From PKWO01 sp036384915 (GTDB taxonomy: Bacteria; Pseudomonadota; Gammaproteobacteria; Burkholderiales; Burkholderiaceae_D), in contig DASVLJ010000027.1 of the NCBI GenBank assembly GCA_036384915.1, forward strand, positions 186,001 through 250,000: a stretch of DNA of 64,000 nt. The letters are read 5' to 3'. Positions 25,294 to 34,521 of this stretch are shown piece after piece (within the stretch, counting starts at the first letter, position 1; every line of letters begins with the position of its first letter). Position numbers and translations under genes: made by a program. The notes under the pieces were generated by a model, which saw nothing but the letters and a program-made list of their open reading frames with translations, was not told where the DNA came from and made no database searches.

Positions 25294-26159
25294 GGGTTTT
25301 TCCGGATATCGAGCGGGCGCCATGCGAGAAAGAACGCCCTTAAGGGAGTGAGCTTGCGATAGTGGATGCTGCGCCGTACCGCGCGGGCTAGCAATGCCGT
25401 GGCCTTGACTCCGAAAAGCAGCGGCAGTTCGAGCGGGGAGCGCCAAGTCTTTCCGGCTAGGAGGACGTGGGCGCGTGCCACCTGATATTCGTAAAACAGG
25501 CTGCAGTCAGGCCACGTGCCCTGGCCCGTATGCCGCACGACCGCGTCGGGTTCGACTACCGCGCGCTTCTTTTCGCGCAGCAGTCTCCAGCCGAGCAGGG
25601 TATCCTCCCCGTACATGAAGAAATCCTCGTCAAACAGTTTTCCCGAAGGCGCCAGACTGCGTCGAAAAAGGATGCAGCAACCGCTGAGGTAGGCGTACGA
25701 ACCAGGCAGCGGGCGGGCAGTCAGCAAGCCGAAGAAGCGCTGATACCAGAGCTGCGGCTGCGCTTTGCCTTGATCATCGATAATCGCCGGTGCGACGAGG
25801 TCGGCGTCTCCAGAATGGAGCGCCGCCGCCATGTATTTCAGGGCACCCGGAGCCATCGTCGCATCGTTGTTAAGCAGCAGGAAGACGTCACAATGCTGTG
25901 CGGCGGGATGCGCGATGGCGAAGTTGACGCCACAGGCAAAGCCGAGGTTCGTATGCGGTTTCAATACTTGCAGGCTATAGTCGGTCGGCGCGGCGCCGAG
26001 ATGTTCGAGCGCCTTTGCCAGTGCGGCGCTGGCATTTTTATCGTTTGAGTTGTCTACCAGCAGGACGGTGTCCAGTCCCTGGCCGGATAGCGATTGCAGG
26101 CAGGCTTCGGTTTTCGATGCGCCTCGATAGTCCAGGACGATTGCGCAGAGCTTGGCCAT
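25290..26159 (-). CDS. glycosyltransferase family 2 (rhamnosyltransferase-like)
   Basis: This 289-residue GT-A enzyme starts VLDYRGASKTEACLQSL with the nucleotide-binding Asp in LLVDNSND. It continues with the DxD-like LLNNDATM (about residue 100) and a GED-type motif in MYGEDTLLGWRLL. The layout is like WbbL/RfbF rhamnosyltransferases that add deoxyhexose to lipid-linked oligosaccharides. Its stop overlaps the start of the GT4 gene, and the upstream GT2 gene ends 2 bp before its ATG, so all three are co-transcribed. Confidence 0.9.
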   Translation of the reverse strand: MAKLCAIVLDYRGASKTEACLQSLSGQGLDTVLLVDNSNDKNASAALAKALEHLGAAPTDYSLQVLKPHTNLGFACGVNFAIAHPAAQHCDVFLLLNNDATMAPGALKYMAAALHSGDADLVAPAIIDDQGKAQPQLWYQRFFGLLTARPLPGSYAYLSGCCILFRRSLAPSGKLFDEDFFMYGEDTLLGWRLLREKKRAVVEPDAVVRHTGQGTWPDCSLFYEYQVARAHVLLAGKTWRSPLELPLLFGVKATALLARAVRRSIHYRKLTPLRAFFLAWRPLDIRKNP

Positions 26160-26161
26160 GT

Positions 26162-27019
26162 TCAGGCGTCGCTATCCTTGTAGTTCAACGAAGTGATCTG
26201 CTCCGAAATCAGTCCCATCAGAAACACCACGACCGAAGTGATGAAGAGCAGGGTCGACATATTGGTGAAGCGGTGCATAGCGAGCCAAGTGTAAAGATAG
26301 TGCCCGATGCCCAGAGTAAAGAAGCCAAGGCTGATAGGCATGAACAGCTTGAGCGGCGAGTAGAGCGTTCCGATCTTGAAAATGATCAGCAGGAAACGCA
26401 TGCCGTCGCGCACGATCTTGACGTGGCTCTTGCCGATGCGCTTGGGCGCTTCGATTGGCACATAGGCGATGCCGTACCCCGCGCGGAAAAAGCTCATGGT
26501 AATCGTGGTCGGATAGGAAAAACCGTTCGGCAGCAGATAGCTGAACTTGCGGAACTTGTCGGCCCAGACACAGCGGAAGCCCGAGGTGAGATCGGACACT
26601 TTCTGGTCGACCATCCAGCTTGCCAGCCAATTATAGAAGCCGTTCGCCGTGGCGCGGTGGAAGCCGGCTTGGGATTTGCGCGAGCGCGCTCCGACGACCA
26701 TTTGATAGCCTTGCGTGAATTTTTCGAGGAGCCGCGGAATATCCTCTGGCTTGTGCTGCCCGTCGGCGTCCATGAACACTAGTATCTCGCCGGTGGCATT
26801 GCGCGCCCCGGTCTTGACTGCGGCACCGTTGCCCATGCTGTATGGGTGGGAAACCACTTTTATCCCGCCTTCCCGGCATAGCGCGACCGTGTCGTCAGTC
26901 GAACCGTCGTCGACAACGATGATTTCCGAATCGCCGAGAATACTCTTCAATTCCGGCAGGAGCGTTCGCAATCCGGCCGCTTCGTTCTTCGCGGGAAGTA
27001 TGACTGAAATTTTTTCCAT
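26162..27019 (-). CDS. glycosyltransferase family 2, DPM1-like with C-terminal membrane segments
   Basis: This 285-residue enzyme uses the ATG at 27019; a TTG at 27076 is in frame. GT-A motifs are SVILPAKNEAAGL, EIIVVDDGSTDDT and FMDADGQHKPED. The last about 70 residues hold two hydrophobic segments (LFMPISLGFFTLGIGHYLY and LLFITSVVVFLMGLI). It resembles polyprenyl-phosphate mannose/glucose synthases, so it may charge undecaprenyl phosphate with a sugar for the GT-C protein encoded just upstream on the same strand. Confidence 0.9.
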   Translation of the reverse strand: MEKISVILPAKNEAAGLRTLLPELKSILGDSEIIVVDDGSTDDTVALCREGGIKVVSHPYSMGNGAAVKTGARNATGEILVFMDADGQHKPEDIPRLLEKFTQGYQMVVGARSRKSQAGFHRATANGFYNWLASWMVDQKVSDLTSGFRCVWADKFRKFSYLLPNGFSYPTTITMSFFRAGYGIAYVPIEAPKRIGKSHVKIVRDGMRFLLIIFKIGTLYSPLKLFMPISLGFFTLGIGHYLYTWLAMHRFTNMSTLLFITSVVVFLMGLISEQITSLNYKDSDA

Positions 27020-27084
27020 CTTTTTATTCCATTCTCGTACTGTTTCACGCCGTACCGTGTTTTCCGAGATTTTCAAGGTCGTCC

Positions 27085-29037
27085 TTACTTTTTCCGCAAT
27101 TCCTGTTCGACTTGCGCAACTCGCGCGCTATAAGCATTCCAATGATCGAGTTGCCTGATTTCTGCCAGTTCCTCCTCGGCCTCTTGCGGTTTCTGCATCG
27201 CGACAAGGTATTGCGCCAGAGTCAGACGGTATTCGATTTCCTGCGGCTGACTCTGCACCATCTGGCGCATGACTTCGAGCGCCTGCGGGTAGTCTTGTGC
27301 CAAGTCGACGAGATAGTATGACAGGCTGGACAATATCAGCGCCCGTCTCGGCCCGTTGGCCGATCGGTTTCGCAGCGACGCATTGATCAAATCGAGCAGG
27401 GTCTGGTTATCCAGGGTGCATTTCTTGCTGATCTTGCATTGCACTAGCTGCATCAAGGTGTTGCCCGTGGCCGGTTCCAAGGCGGAAAATTCGAGGCGAT
27501 GTTTCAATTCCGCAATCCACTTCGAGTCGATTTCCCTGCCCGTGCTGGAATTGACGAGGAGTAGGGCGAAAAGACCGACGGTATAGTCGGGATCGACTTC
27601 CGCGCTTTTCTCGTAATATTGCCTAGCCCTCTGATAATACGCTTCCTTGACGGTCGCATCTTCAACCTTGATCGAGATATAGTTGTTACCCATTTCGCCG
27701 TTGTCGCGGGCGGAACCGGGATGGTTGGTGACTTCATATTGGGCCAGCTCAAACGGGTTTCCCCAATACGTGGCACGCGACCACGTCCCGTATGTCAGCA
27801 AGGGAATCAGCAGCACACCTGCCAGGCGCCTCATGGGGAGGGTGTCGGCATATTGAAACGGATAAAGCAGGTAATAAAAGGCAGCCAGCAATATGCCATA
27901 CATGGGCAGATAGTTGCGATGCTCGTGCGCCAACTCCAGGGGGAAAATACTCGACTCGAGCAAGTGGCCGGCGAGGAAAAACAGGATGGCGAAGCTGAGC
28001 AAGGGTGTTTTTTTCTGCGCGAGCCAGGACAGTGCCAGCAACAGGAGCAAACCAATGATCGAGCATAGCGTGGTGATCGGCGCAAGCAAGGATTGTGATT
28101 TGGCAATATCGTCGTGAAACAAGCCCATCTGGACCGGATTGGGTGCTACGATTTCGCGCAGATAAAACCACATGATTCGCGCCTCCGTCATCAAGCGTTC
28201 GTCGAGCGTGAAAGCGCGGCCGACATAGCTATTGACCAGCCAGGAGGGGTTCCATGCTAGAAAGGCCGCAAAGCACAATGCGGGCAACACCACGCTGAGG
28301 CTGAATATGGCTACAAGGAAGCGTTTGCCCGACGGCGTCGCCTGGAAGCGGAAAAGCGTCAGCTCGATCACCAGCATGTAGAGCGGCAGCAATGCCCCGT
28401 TTTCCTTGCAAAGCAGCGCAAGCGGCAGGAACAGCAGCAGGCTGGCCAGTATCCATCCGTAGCCGTTCTGTTGGCGGTGAAGGCACAGCCTTCCCCAGGC
28501 GAAGGCAATCAATCCCCAAATCGTGAACGTGGCGGACAGGCTGGTCATGCGTTGAACCACGTATAGGACACTGGTCAGATTCAAAGGGTGCAGCATCCAC
28601 GCGGCTGCCGTGGCCAAGGCGACGAATTGGCAATGCCGGGAAGACAGGGCATTCTCGAGGCGTGCACGCGTCGGTTGAAGCAGCAATAGTGTCAGGGCGT
28701 ACAGGCTGATGCCGTTGGTCATGTGAATGACCAGATTGGTAATTTTGAAGTAGTAGGGAGACAATCCCGTCAGTGATGCATTGAACGCGAAACTGAGCAT
28801 GCTGATCGGTCGTTTGAACAATCCGCTATCGCTCGAAAATGCCGCCCGCAGCAGGCTCTCGGCATCAAGGTGCTGGATTTGCAGGCTGGTGTTTTGCACG
28901 ATGTTCGGGCCATCGTCGAAAACGAAAGAGCCGGCTAGTCCAGGCGCATAGGCAATCCAGGCAAGATACAGGACCAAGCCCAGTGAGACCATGAGAATCA
29001 GACTGCGAAGCAAGGTGGTGCTGACAAAGGAACGCAT
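27085..29037 (-). CDS. multi-pass membrane protein with TPR-like tail, GT-C/TMTC-like, pilin-linked
   Basis: From the ATG at 29037 the product has 650 residues; a GTG at 29106 is an alternative. About ten hydrophobic segments fill residues 10-415, with an early extracytoplasmic loop FDDGPNIVQN and the VVQRMTSLSATF motif. A soluble C-terminal region (about 440-650) has TPR-like helices. This arrangement is like TMTC-type GT-C mannosyltransferases and the glycosyltransferases found beside many betaproteobacterial pilin genes. It is the next gene downstream of pilA, across a terminator, which suggests pilin glycosylation using a lipid-linked sugar. The exact reaction is inferred. Confidence 0.75.
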   Translation of the reverse strand: MRSFVSTTLLRSLILMVSLGLVLYLAWIAYAPGLAGSFVFDDGPNIVQNTSLQIQHLDAESLLRAAFSSDSGLFKRPISMLSFAFNASLTGLSPYYFKITNLVIHMTNGISLYALTLLLLQPTRARLENALSSRHCQFVALATAAAWMLHPLNLTSVLYVVQRMTSLSATFTIWGLIAFAWGRLCLHRQQNGYGWILASLLLFLPLALLCKENGALLPLYMLVIELTLFRFQATPSGKRFLVAIFSLSVVLPALCFAAFLAWNPSWLVNSYVGRAFTLDERLMTEARIMWFYLREIVAPNPVQMGLFHDDIAKSQSLLAPITTLCSIIGLLLLLALSWLAQKKTPLLSFAILFFLAGHLLESSIFPLELAHEHRNYLPMYGILLAAFYYLLYPFQYADTLPMRRLAGVLLIPLLTYGTWSRATYWGNPFELAQYEVTNHPGSARDNGEMGNNYISIKVEDATVKEAYYQRARQYYEKSAEVDPDYTVGLFALLLVNSSTGREIDSKWIAELKHRLEFSALEPATGNTLMQLVQCKISKKCTLDNQTLLDLINASLRNRSANGPRRALILSSLSYYLVDLAQDYPQALEVMRQMVQSQPQEIEYRLTLAQYLVAMQKPQEAEEELAEIRQLDHWNAYSARVAQVEQELRKK

Positions 29038-29163
29038 CGGAATCCGGGGCTGAGTGGATGCATTGAGGGCGGAGGCGGTTTGTATTGGCGCCGAGGGGGA
29101 CTGCACACCATGGCTTGACGCCGCACCTTTACCAGGTTACCGACAGACAATATCACGGGCAAC

Positions 29164-29190
29164 AAAAAAAGGGGCTGTCAGCCCCTTTTT
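29164..29190 (-). terminator. terminator downstream of pilA
   Basis: An AAAAAGGGGCT / AGCCCCTTTTT hairpin with a 3-nt loop has A- and T-runs on both sides, so it can work in either direction. It lies 18 bp after the pilA stop and separates pilA from the membrane glycosyltransferase gene. Confidence 0.9.
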
Positions 29191-29207
29191 CATGACCGAA
29201 GAAAAAA

Positions 29208-29660
29208 TTAGCTCTTCGGATAGTACTTCGGAGGAATCGTGCCGCTGATCGTCCAAGTCAGGCCGGCGGTGCCACAAGTGCCAGTGTAGACGATGGTTTG
29301 TCCTGAAGAAATCGAAGTGCCGATTGACTGCATCACGATGGTGAGCAACGGTTGTGCCAGAGTGCCGGATGCCGTAACGCTAACCGTGTATTTGCCGGTG
29401 ATGCTGACGGCCGAAGGCAGGCCCAGCGAGACATTGCTCGGAACGGCAGGCGACGAACTGCTGCATTCCACGCCGACCGCGGTAATGGCGGGGCTGGCCA
29501 GGCTGACAGCTTCCTGGACCTTGGCGCGGACCGTGTAGTCTTGGTAAGCCGGAATGGCGACGGCGGCCAAGATACCGATAATTGCCACAACGATCATCAG
29601 TTCGATCAGGGTGAAGCCTTGTTGCAGCGACTTGTTGCTGAAGCGGCGTTGCAGTTTCAT
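29208..29660 (-). CDS. pilA: type IV major pilin PilA
   Basis: This is the structural subunit of type IVa pili. The 150-residue preprotein has a class III leader of 15 residues ending QQG, cleaved before FTLIELMIVVAIIGILAAVAIPAY, with Glu5 of the mature protein in place. Two cysteines (C66 and C129) bracket the C-terminal disulphide loop. The protein ends in ...YYPKS; a C-terminal Ser is the glycan site in some Pseudomonas group I pilins. AGGAG precedes the ATG. A sigma54 promoter lies upstream, and a GT-C-like gene lies downstream. Confidence 0.96.
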   Translation of the reverse strand: MKLQRRFSNKSLQQGFTLIELMIVVAIIGILAAVAIPAYQDYTVRAKVQEAVSLASPAITAVGVECSSSSPAVPSNVSLGLPSAVSITGKYTVSVTASGTLAQPLLTIVMQSIGTSISSGQTIVYTGTCGTAGLTWTISGTIPPKYYPKS

Positions 29661-29717
29661 TATTAACTCCTAAAAAATAGCGGGGCGGACATTCTTTGGG
29701 TGACGCACAAAGCATTA

Positions 29718-29733
29718 CGCAAGGACCATGCCA
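29718..29733 (-). promoter_or_regulatory. sigma54 promoter of pilA
   Basis: On the reverse strand TGGCATGGTCCTTGCG matches the -24/-12 consensus TGGCAC-N5-TTGCW with exact spacing and both GG and GC invariant pairs. The predicted start leaves a leader of about 45 nt before the pilA ATG. This is the usual arrangement for PilR/PilS-controlled pilA genes. Confidence 0.85.
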
Positions 29734-29988
29734 GGATACAAAAAATGCCTGTTGAAAATTTCTTGTTGCTAGGCACAGATTGCGTTCGATACTTTAGCGC
29801 AATTTCGGGCGCTTTGTTACTTTTTCGACAGAAATTTGTAAATTCGCACCAAACCGCGCCTCGAGTTGACTGACAAAATTTGTCGGTTCGTGACGAATTT
29901 TAGACTGGCTTAACTATTTTCTGCATGGAAATTAACATTTTACCTAAGCAACACACCAGCTTGCATGGCAAGAATGCCACTTTTGTAA
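29734..29988. promoter_or_regulatory. AT-rich upstream region of pilA with possible activator site
   Basis: This stretch is AT-rich and non-coding. It contains the perfect inverted repeat GACAAA-A-TTTGTC (29872-29884), about 140 bp upstream of the sigma54 promoter, at a distance suited to an enhancer-binding protein such as PilR. Other TTTGT/GACA words lie nearby. No gene is seen between pilA and moaC. Confidence 0.45.
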
Positions 29989-30519
29989 TTATGTGCAAGT
30001 TGGAAAGTTTGCCGCGCGCCAATCGCCGGATGCGCCGCCACTTTTCTTCAGCAAGCGGACGTTCGAGATGACCATGTCGCGGTCTACTGCCTTGCACATA
30101 TCGTAAATGGTCAACAAGCCGATCTGTACAGCCGTCAGCGCTTCCATTTCCACCCCGGTCTGGCCCAAGGTTTCGGCTTGCACCCGGCAATGGATGCTCG
30201 AGGTTTCATGGTCAGCCGCCAAATCCACGGCAATATGCGTCAAACCGATCGGGTGGCACAGGGGAATCAGGTCGGCCGTCTTTTTCGCGCCCATGATGGC
30301 TGCGATCCGGGCGATGCCCAATACGTCGCCCTTCTTGGCGCTTCCCGATTCGATCATGGCCAAGGTTTCGCGCCGCATGGAAATCGAGCCATGTGCTACC
30401 GCAATACGTTTGCTCGCTGCCTTCCCGCCGACATCCACCATATGGGCTTTTCCGTCCGAATCGAAATGGGTCAGTGATGCGCTTGGGGGCGACTTGAGGC
30501 CGTTGTCTGGATTTTTCAT
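29989..30519 (-). CDS. moaC: cyclic pyranopterin monophosphate synthase MoaC
   Basis: MoaC converts the MoaA product to cyclic pyranopterin monophosphate in molybdenum cofactor synthesis. The protein is 176 residues, slightly longer than E. coli MoaC because of a short N-terminal extension. Family motifs are present: HMVDVGGKAASKRIA, KKGDVLGIARIAAIMGAKKTADLIPLCHPI, GQTGVEMEALTAVQ and YDMCKAVDRDM. It stands alone, divergent from the protease gene. Other moa genes are not in the window. Confidence 0.96.
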   Translation of the reverse strand: MKNPDNGLKSPPSASLTHFDSDGKAHMVDVGGKAASKRIAVAHGSISMRRETLAMIESGSAKKGDVLGIARIAAIMGAKKTADLIPLCHPIGLTHIAVDLAADHETSSIHCRVQAETLGQTGVEMEALTAVQIGLLTIYDMCKAVDRDMVISNVRLLKKSGGASGDWRAANFPTCT

Positions 30520-30690
30520 GAACGTAATGCAATTCTTGCTGTCTTAGTTTGGATTATTACCCTGCCTTGCATGATACTCTTACCGCCGCTACCGCTACCC
30601 AAGCCGCGACGGAGTTGGCCGCATGGAAGAGCGGCGGGCTAATCCATGGCGCCGAATCGGCGATCACGACAAATCTTGCAAAGCCACGCA

Positions 30691-32226
30691 ATGAGCAGAA
30701 ATTTTCATCGGCTTACGCTTAAGTTTACGCTTGTGCTTGTGTTGGGAGCAATGCTCGCGTCCCAAGCGCCCCGGATATCCGCGCAAAATCTGCCTACCCT
30801 AGGGGATAGCGACCGGGAAGAGCTGACGCCGGCATTCGAGCGCAAGGTGGGCGAAGAGGTCATGCACTATATCCGGCGCGATCCGGATTACATCGACGAT
30901 GCACCCACGCTTGAATATCTCAATATGCTGGGCGACACCCTGGTCGACGCCAACCCGGAAGTACGGGGAGAGACGAATTACGAGTTCTCGTTTTTTGTCT
31001 TGCGCGACCCTACGTTGAACGCCTTCGCCTTGCCCGGCGGGTTCATTGCCGTGCACTCGGCCCTGGTATTGACGGCGCAAAGCGAATCGGAGCTGGCCGG
31101 GGTTCTCGGGCACGAGATAGGGCACGTCGCGCAGCGCCACATCGCGCGCATGCTCGGACAGCAGCGTCAGGACGCGATTATTCCGCTGGCGAGCATGCTG
31201 CTGGCTGCGCTGGCTGCGCGCTCCAGTCCCGATGCGGCGGAGGCGCTGGCGATCGGCGGCGAGGGACTGGCGGCGCAAAGGCAGTTGAATTTCAGCCGCG
31301 ATGCCGAGCGTGAAGCCGACCGGGTCGGCCTGCAGATCATGTCGGCGGCGGGCTTCGACGCCTCGGGCATGGTTTCCTTTTTCGGCCGCATGCAAAAAGC
31401 GACGCGCATGTATCGCGATGTACCGGCCTTTTTGCAAAATCACCCGATGACATCGGAGCGCATCGCCGACATGCAGGGGCGGATCAACAATTTGCCTTAT
31501 AAGCAGCACGCCGACAGCCTCGACTTCCAATTGATCCGCGCCCGTTTGCGCGTATTGCAGACGCAAACCACGCAGGGCCTGCAGGACGCGAGCAGTTTTT
31601 TCGACTCTCAGCTGCAGCAGAATCCGCATCACGAGTTCATTCCTTCCAAATACGGCCTGGCTTTCGTCGCCTACCAGCGCGGGGAGTTCGACAAGGCGCA
31701 GGCCTTGCTTGAGGAAGCGCGCAGGGCGGCGCAAAAGCTGTCCGCCGATGCCAAGGCAATTGCCCGGCCGACTTATGAGGCGATATTCGACAGCATGGAA
31801 ATCGACATCGCGCTCGGAGCAGGCCATCCGGCTGTCGCCAGCAAGCTCGCCGCCGCGGCGCACGAAAGATTTCCGGTGTCGCGCGGCATCGCCAGGCAAT
31901 ATGCCGTCGCCTTGATGGCCGAAGGGCGCAACGCCGACGCGGTCGTGTATCTGCGCGACCAGGCGCAGCTATACCGTGAAGAGCCGCAGGTGCAGGATTT
32001 GCTGGCCAAGGCTTATGCCGCGCAAGGCAAGCAGGCCTTGCAGCATCTGGCGCTGGCCGAGTCTTACGCGCTGAACGGCTCCCTGCCTGCCGCCTTGGAC
32101 CAGATCGCCTATGCGCGCAAATCGCCCGATGCGACCTTTTACGACAATTCCGTCATCGATGCCCGCGAGCGCGAATTCAAGGAGCGCTGGAACGAGCAAA
32201 AAGAGGAAGAAAAGAAGAAAAAATAG
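30691..32226 (+). CDS. M48-family periplasmic metalloprotease with TPR domain (BepA/YfgC-like)
   Basis: This 511-residue exported protease/chaperone has a signal peptide from the ATG at 30691 (hydrophobic FTLVLVLGAMLASQA, cleaved near ISA-QN). The zinc site is HEIGH (H141, E142, H145) with the third ligand E208 in EREADRVG. The C-terminal half (about 300-490) is TPR-like. Relatives (BepA) check outer-membrane protein and LptD assembly, which fits the many surface-glycan genes nearby. The Lys/Glu-rich tail is unusual but short. A GC-rich hairpin without a U-run follows the stop. Confidence 0.92.
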   Translation: MSRNFHRLTLKFTLVLVLGAMLASQAPRISAQNLPTLGDSDREELTPAFERKVGEEVMHYIRRDPDYIDDAPTLEYLNMLGDTLVDANPEVRGETNYEFSFFVLRDPTLNAFALPGGFIAVHSALVLTAQSESELAGVLGHEIGHVAQRHIARMLGQQRQDAIIPLASMLLAALAARSSPDAAEALAIGGEGLAAQRQLNFSRDAEREADRVGLQIMSAAGFDASGMVSFFGRMQKATRMYRDVPAFLQNHPMTSERIADMQGRINNLPYKQHADSLDFQLIRARLRVLQTQTTQGLQDASSFFDSQLQQNPHHEFIPSKYGLAFVAYQRGEFDKAQALLEEARRAAQKLSADAKAIARPTYEAIFDSMEIDIALGAGHPAVASKLAAAAHERFPVSRGIARQYAVALMAEGRNADAVVYLRDQAQLYREEPQVQDLLAKAYAAQGKQALQHLALAESYALNGSLPAALDQIAYARKSPDATFYDNSVIDAREREFKERWNEQKEEEKKKK

Positions 32227-32256
32227 CCGTTGCAGGCGGGCTCATCCCGCCGCAGG

Positions 32257-34521
32257 TCATGGCATGTCAGAAGGAGGTTGGCATGCGGTTTCGAAAAAAC
32301 GCTCGAATTCACGAACGACCTTGATGTCCTCGTACAAGAGGTGGCAGCGGGCCAGGATTTTTTCCTTGATGAAATCGCGGAAAATCTTGTTTGTCCCCAG
32401 TTTTACGCTCAATTCGATGTATTGGGCGGGATTGTCTACAACGCAATCGAGCATGCCCATATGGCGATACATGCCGTAAGTATGGCGCCCGCGCTGCATG
32501 GCCGTGGGCATGGTTACGATCGGGGTTCCCACGGAAAATGCCTCAAGGCTGGTATTCATGCCGTTGAAATAGGGCGTGTCGAGCACCACGTCTCCCGTGG
32601 CCAGCAACGCGACGAAATCGTCGGGCGACATGCCCGGCAGGAAACGTATGCGATGCGCGACATCGGGTATCGATTCCGCAAAACGCGCGCGCAGAATACT
32701 GCCCCAGGCGCCGGCTCCGGCATCGATCAGCACGATTTCCGCGCCTGGGTCGGCGCGCAGGATGCCGCCCAGGATGGCGTCGAAATCGGGGTGCAGCTTG
32801 AACAGGGTTTGCGGACAGAGATAGAGATGCGCCGTGTCGGCAAGGCCGAAATAGGCGCGGTTCTTCTCCGGCGCGGGCGGAGCGGGGCGATAGTAATACG
32901 CCAGAGAGCCTATGCCACGCAGCAGGAACAGCTGTTCGCTGTAGTGTCCGGCAGCATCTTCCGTTTCGAAGTTTTCGCAGGAAACGAAATAATCCATGTT
33001 GGGAATGCCGGTCGTATCGGGATGGCCGAAAGACAGGCATTGCACGCGCGCCAGGCGGGAAAACGCCAGGTAATAGGTATAGGCATCCATGCCGATGTCC
33101 TGGTAAAACAAGACGTCGAGTTCGAGCCCCCCGATGGCTTTGCGCGCCGCTTCCAGCGTAGGCGGAAGCACGACGTGAACATCGGCATGCTCGCAGATGA
33201 AGTCCGAGGTGGCATCCTTGACGAACGGAGGCACGAACAGCGCCGATACGTGAAACCTGTTCCGGTCGAGTTCCGCCAGAAGCCCGCGCGTGGTCCTGCC
33301 GATGCTGTGGCTGTACATGAACTTGGAGATGAAGCCGACACGGATTCGGCGTCCCTTGGTACTTTGTTTCGCGGCGGCCCCCGGCGCGCTGTACAGCAGG
33401 CTCGGGCAGGCTCGCGCATACATTGCTGCCGCCTTTTCCTGCAAGCGCCGGTCCGATTCGGGTTGATAGGCCAGGCTGAAATTTGACACCCCCGCTTCGA
33501 GCAAGGGGTCCGTGAGCGTGATGCCTTGCGCAATGAGCTGGTCGAGTTCGTCGTTGAAACGGCAGCGCCAATGTGCAATCTCTTCGGCCGAGCGCGCGAC
33601 CACCGGCAAAAGCGTCGCCAGGCGGACGCGCTCGCCCGGATTGTCTTGCAACTCGAGAACACGTCGGCTGCCGGCCATCGACTCCTCGAAGCGGCCCTGC
33701 TCACGATGTATCAGTGCGAGGTTGCTGTGGGCGCCGGGATAGTGCGGGTCCAATCCGATGGCGCGCAGCAGGCAGGCTTCCGCCTCATTGACCTTGCGTG
33801 CCGCCAGCAGCGCGCAGCCCAGGTTGTTCCATCCGCGCGCATGTTGCGGATGCCGCTCCAGCAACGTCCTCAGGCATGTGATCGATTCGTCCAGCCGTCC
33901 CAGCGCCTGATAGGTCACGCCGAGATTGTTGCGGGCTTCCGCATGACCTTCGTCGATTGCCAGGGCGCGCAGATAGTAATCGATGGCGTCCTCGTTTCGC
34001 CCAAGATTTTGCAGCATGGTGCCGAGGCTGTAACACGCGTCGAGGTCTGCCGGTGCGATGCGCAAGACCTGATGAAAGTGCGCCATGGCTTCGCTCGCCT
34101 TGCCCAAGCGCTGGAGGGTATGAGCGAGATCGCCGAGCGTCTTGACGTTGTCCGGCTCCAGGGTATTCGCTTCAAGATAATGGGGCAGGGCATGCGTATC
34201 GTCGCCCTGCAGGCTCAAGAAGTTGGCCAGGCTGAGATGGAAGCTGGCCACTGCAGGATCGCTGGCAATGGCGCGCCGTATCAGGGCAATCGCCTCGTCA
34301 GGCCGGTTCCTGCTGCCGGCAACGATGCCGGAAAGGTAGAGGGCATCGGCATGATCGGGCTGTCGGCGCAATATCTGGTCCAGCAATGCTGCAGCGGCAT
34401 TCGGATCGCCCCGGTTCAACGCGGCAAATGCATCGCGAATCCAGTGTTGGATTTGTCCGGCTCCGGACGGATCCGCCACCGGCTTTTTCTTGTTGCGCAG
34501 CGATGTAAACCAATTAAGCAT
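32257..34521 (-). CDS. TPR-containing O-GlcNAc transferase-like glycosyltransferase (GT41)
   Basis: From the ATG at 34521 it has 754 residues. The N-terminal half (about 25-310) is a run of TPR units (for example ARNNLGVTYQALGRLDESITCL). The C-terminal half resembles the catalytic region of SPINDLY/OGT proteins: RRIRVGFISKFMYSHSIGRTT, CLSFGHPDTTGIPNMDYF, and the late DTPYFNGMNTSLEAFSVGTPIVTMP. Bacterial members glycosylate proteins such as flagellin or adhesins in the cytoplasm. Its start overlaps the preceding gene by 8 nt. It is the last gene of a four-gene TPR-glycosyltransferase operon. Confidence 0.88.
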   Translation of the reverse strand: MLNWFTSLRNKKKPVADPSGAGQIQHWIRDAFAALNRGDPNAAAALLDQILRRQPDHADALYLSGIVAGSRNRPDEAIALIRRAIASDPAVASFHLSLANFLSLQGDDTHALPHYLEANTLEPDNVKTLGDLAHTLQRLGKASEAMAHFHQVLRIAPADLDACYSLGTMLQNLGRNEDAIDYYLRALAIDEGHAEARNNLGVTYQALGRLDESITCLRTLLERHPQHARGWNNLGCALLAARKVNEAEACLLRAIGLDPHYPGAHSNLALIHREQGRFEESMAGSRRVLELQDNPGERVRLATLLPVVARSAEEIAHWRCRFNDELDQLIAQGITLTDPLLEAGVSNFSLAYQPESDRRLQEKAAAMYARACPSLLYSAPGAAAKQSTKGRRIRVGFISKFMYSHSIGRTTRGLLAELDRNRFHVSALFVPPFVKDATSDFICEHADVHVVLPPTLEAARKAIGGLELDVLFYQDIGMDAYTYYLAFSRLARVQCLSFGHPDTTGIPNMDYFVSCENFETEDAAGHYSEQLFLLRGIGSLAYYYRPAPPAPEKNRAYFGLADTAHLYLCPQTLFKLHPDFDAILGGILRADPGAEIVLIDAGAGAWGSILRARFAESIPDVAHRIRFLPGMSPDDFVALLATGDVVLDTPYFNGMNTSLEAFSVGTPIVTMPTAMQRGRHTYGMYRHMGMLDCVVDNPAQYIELSVKLGTNKIFRDFIKEKILARCHLLYEDIKVVREFERFFETACQPPSDMP

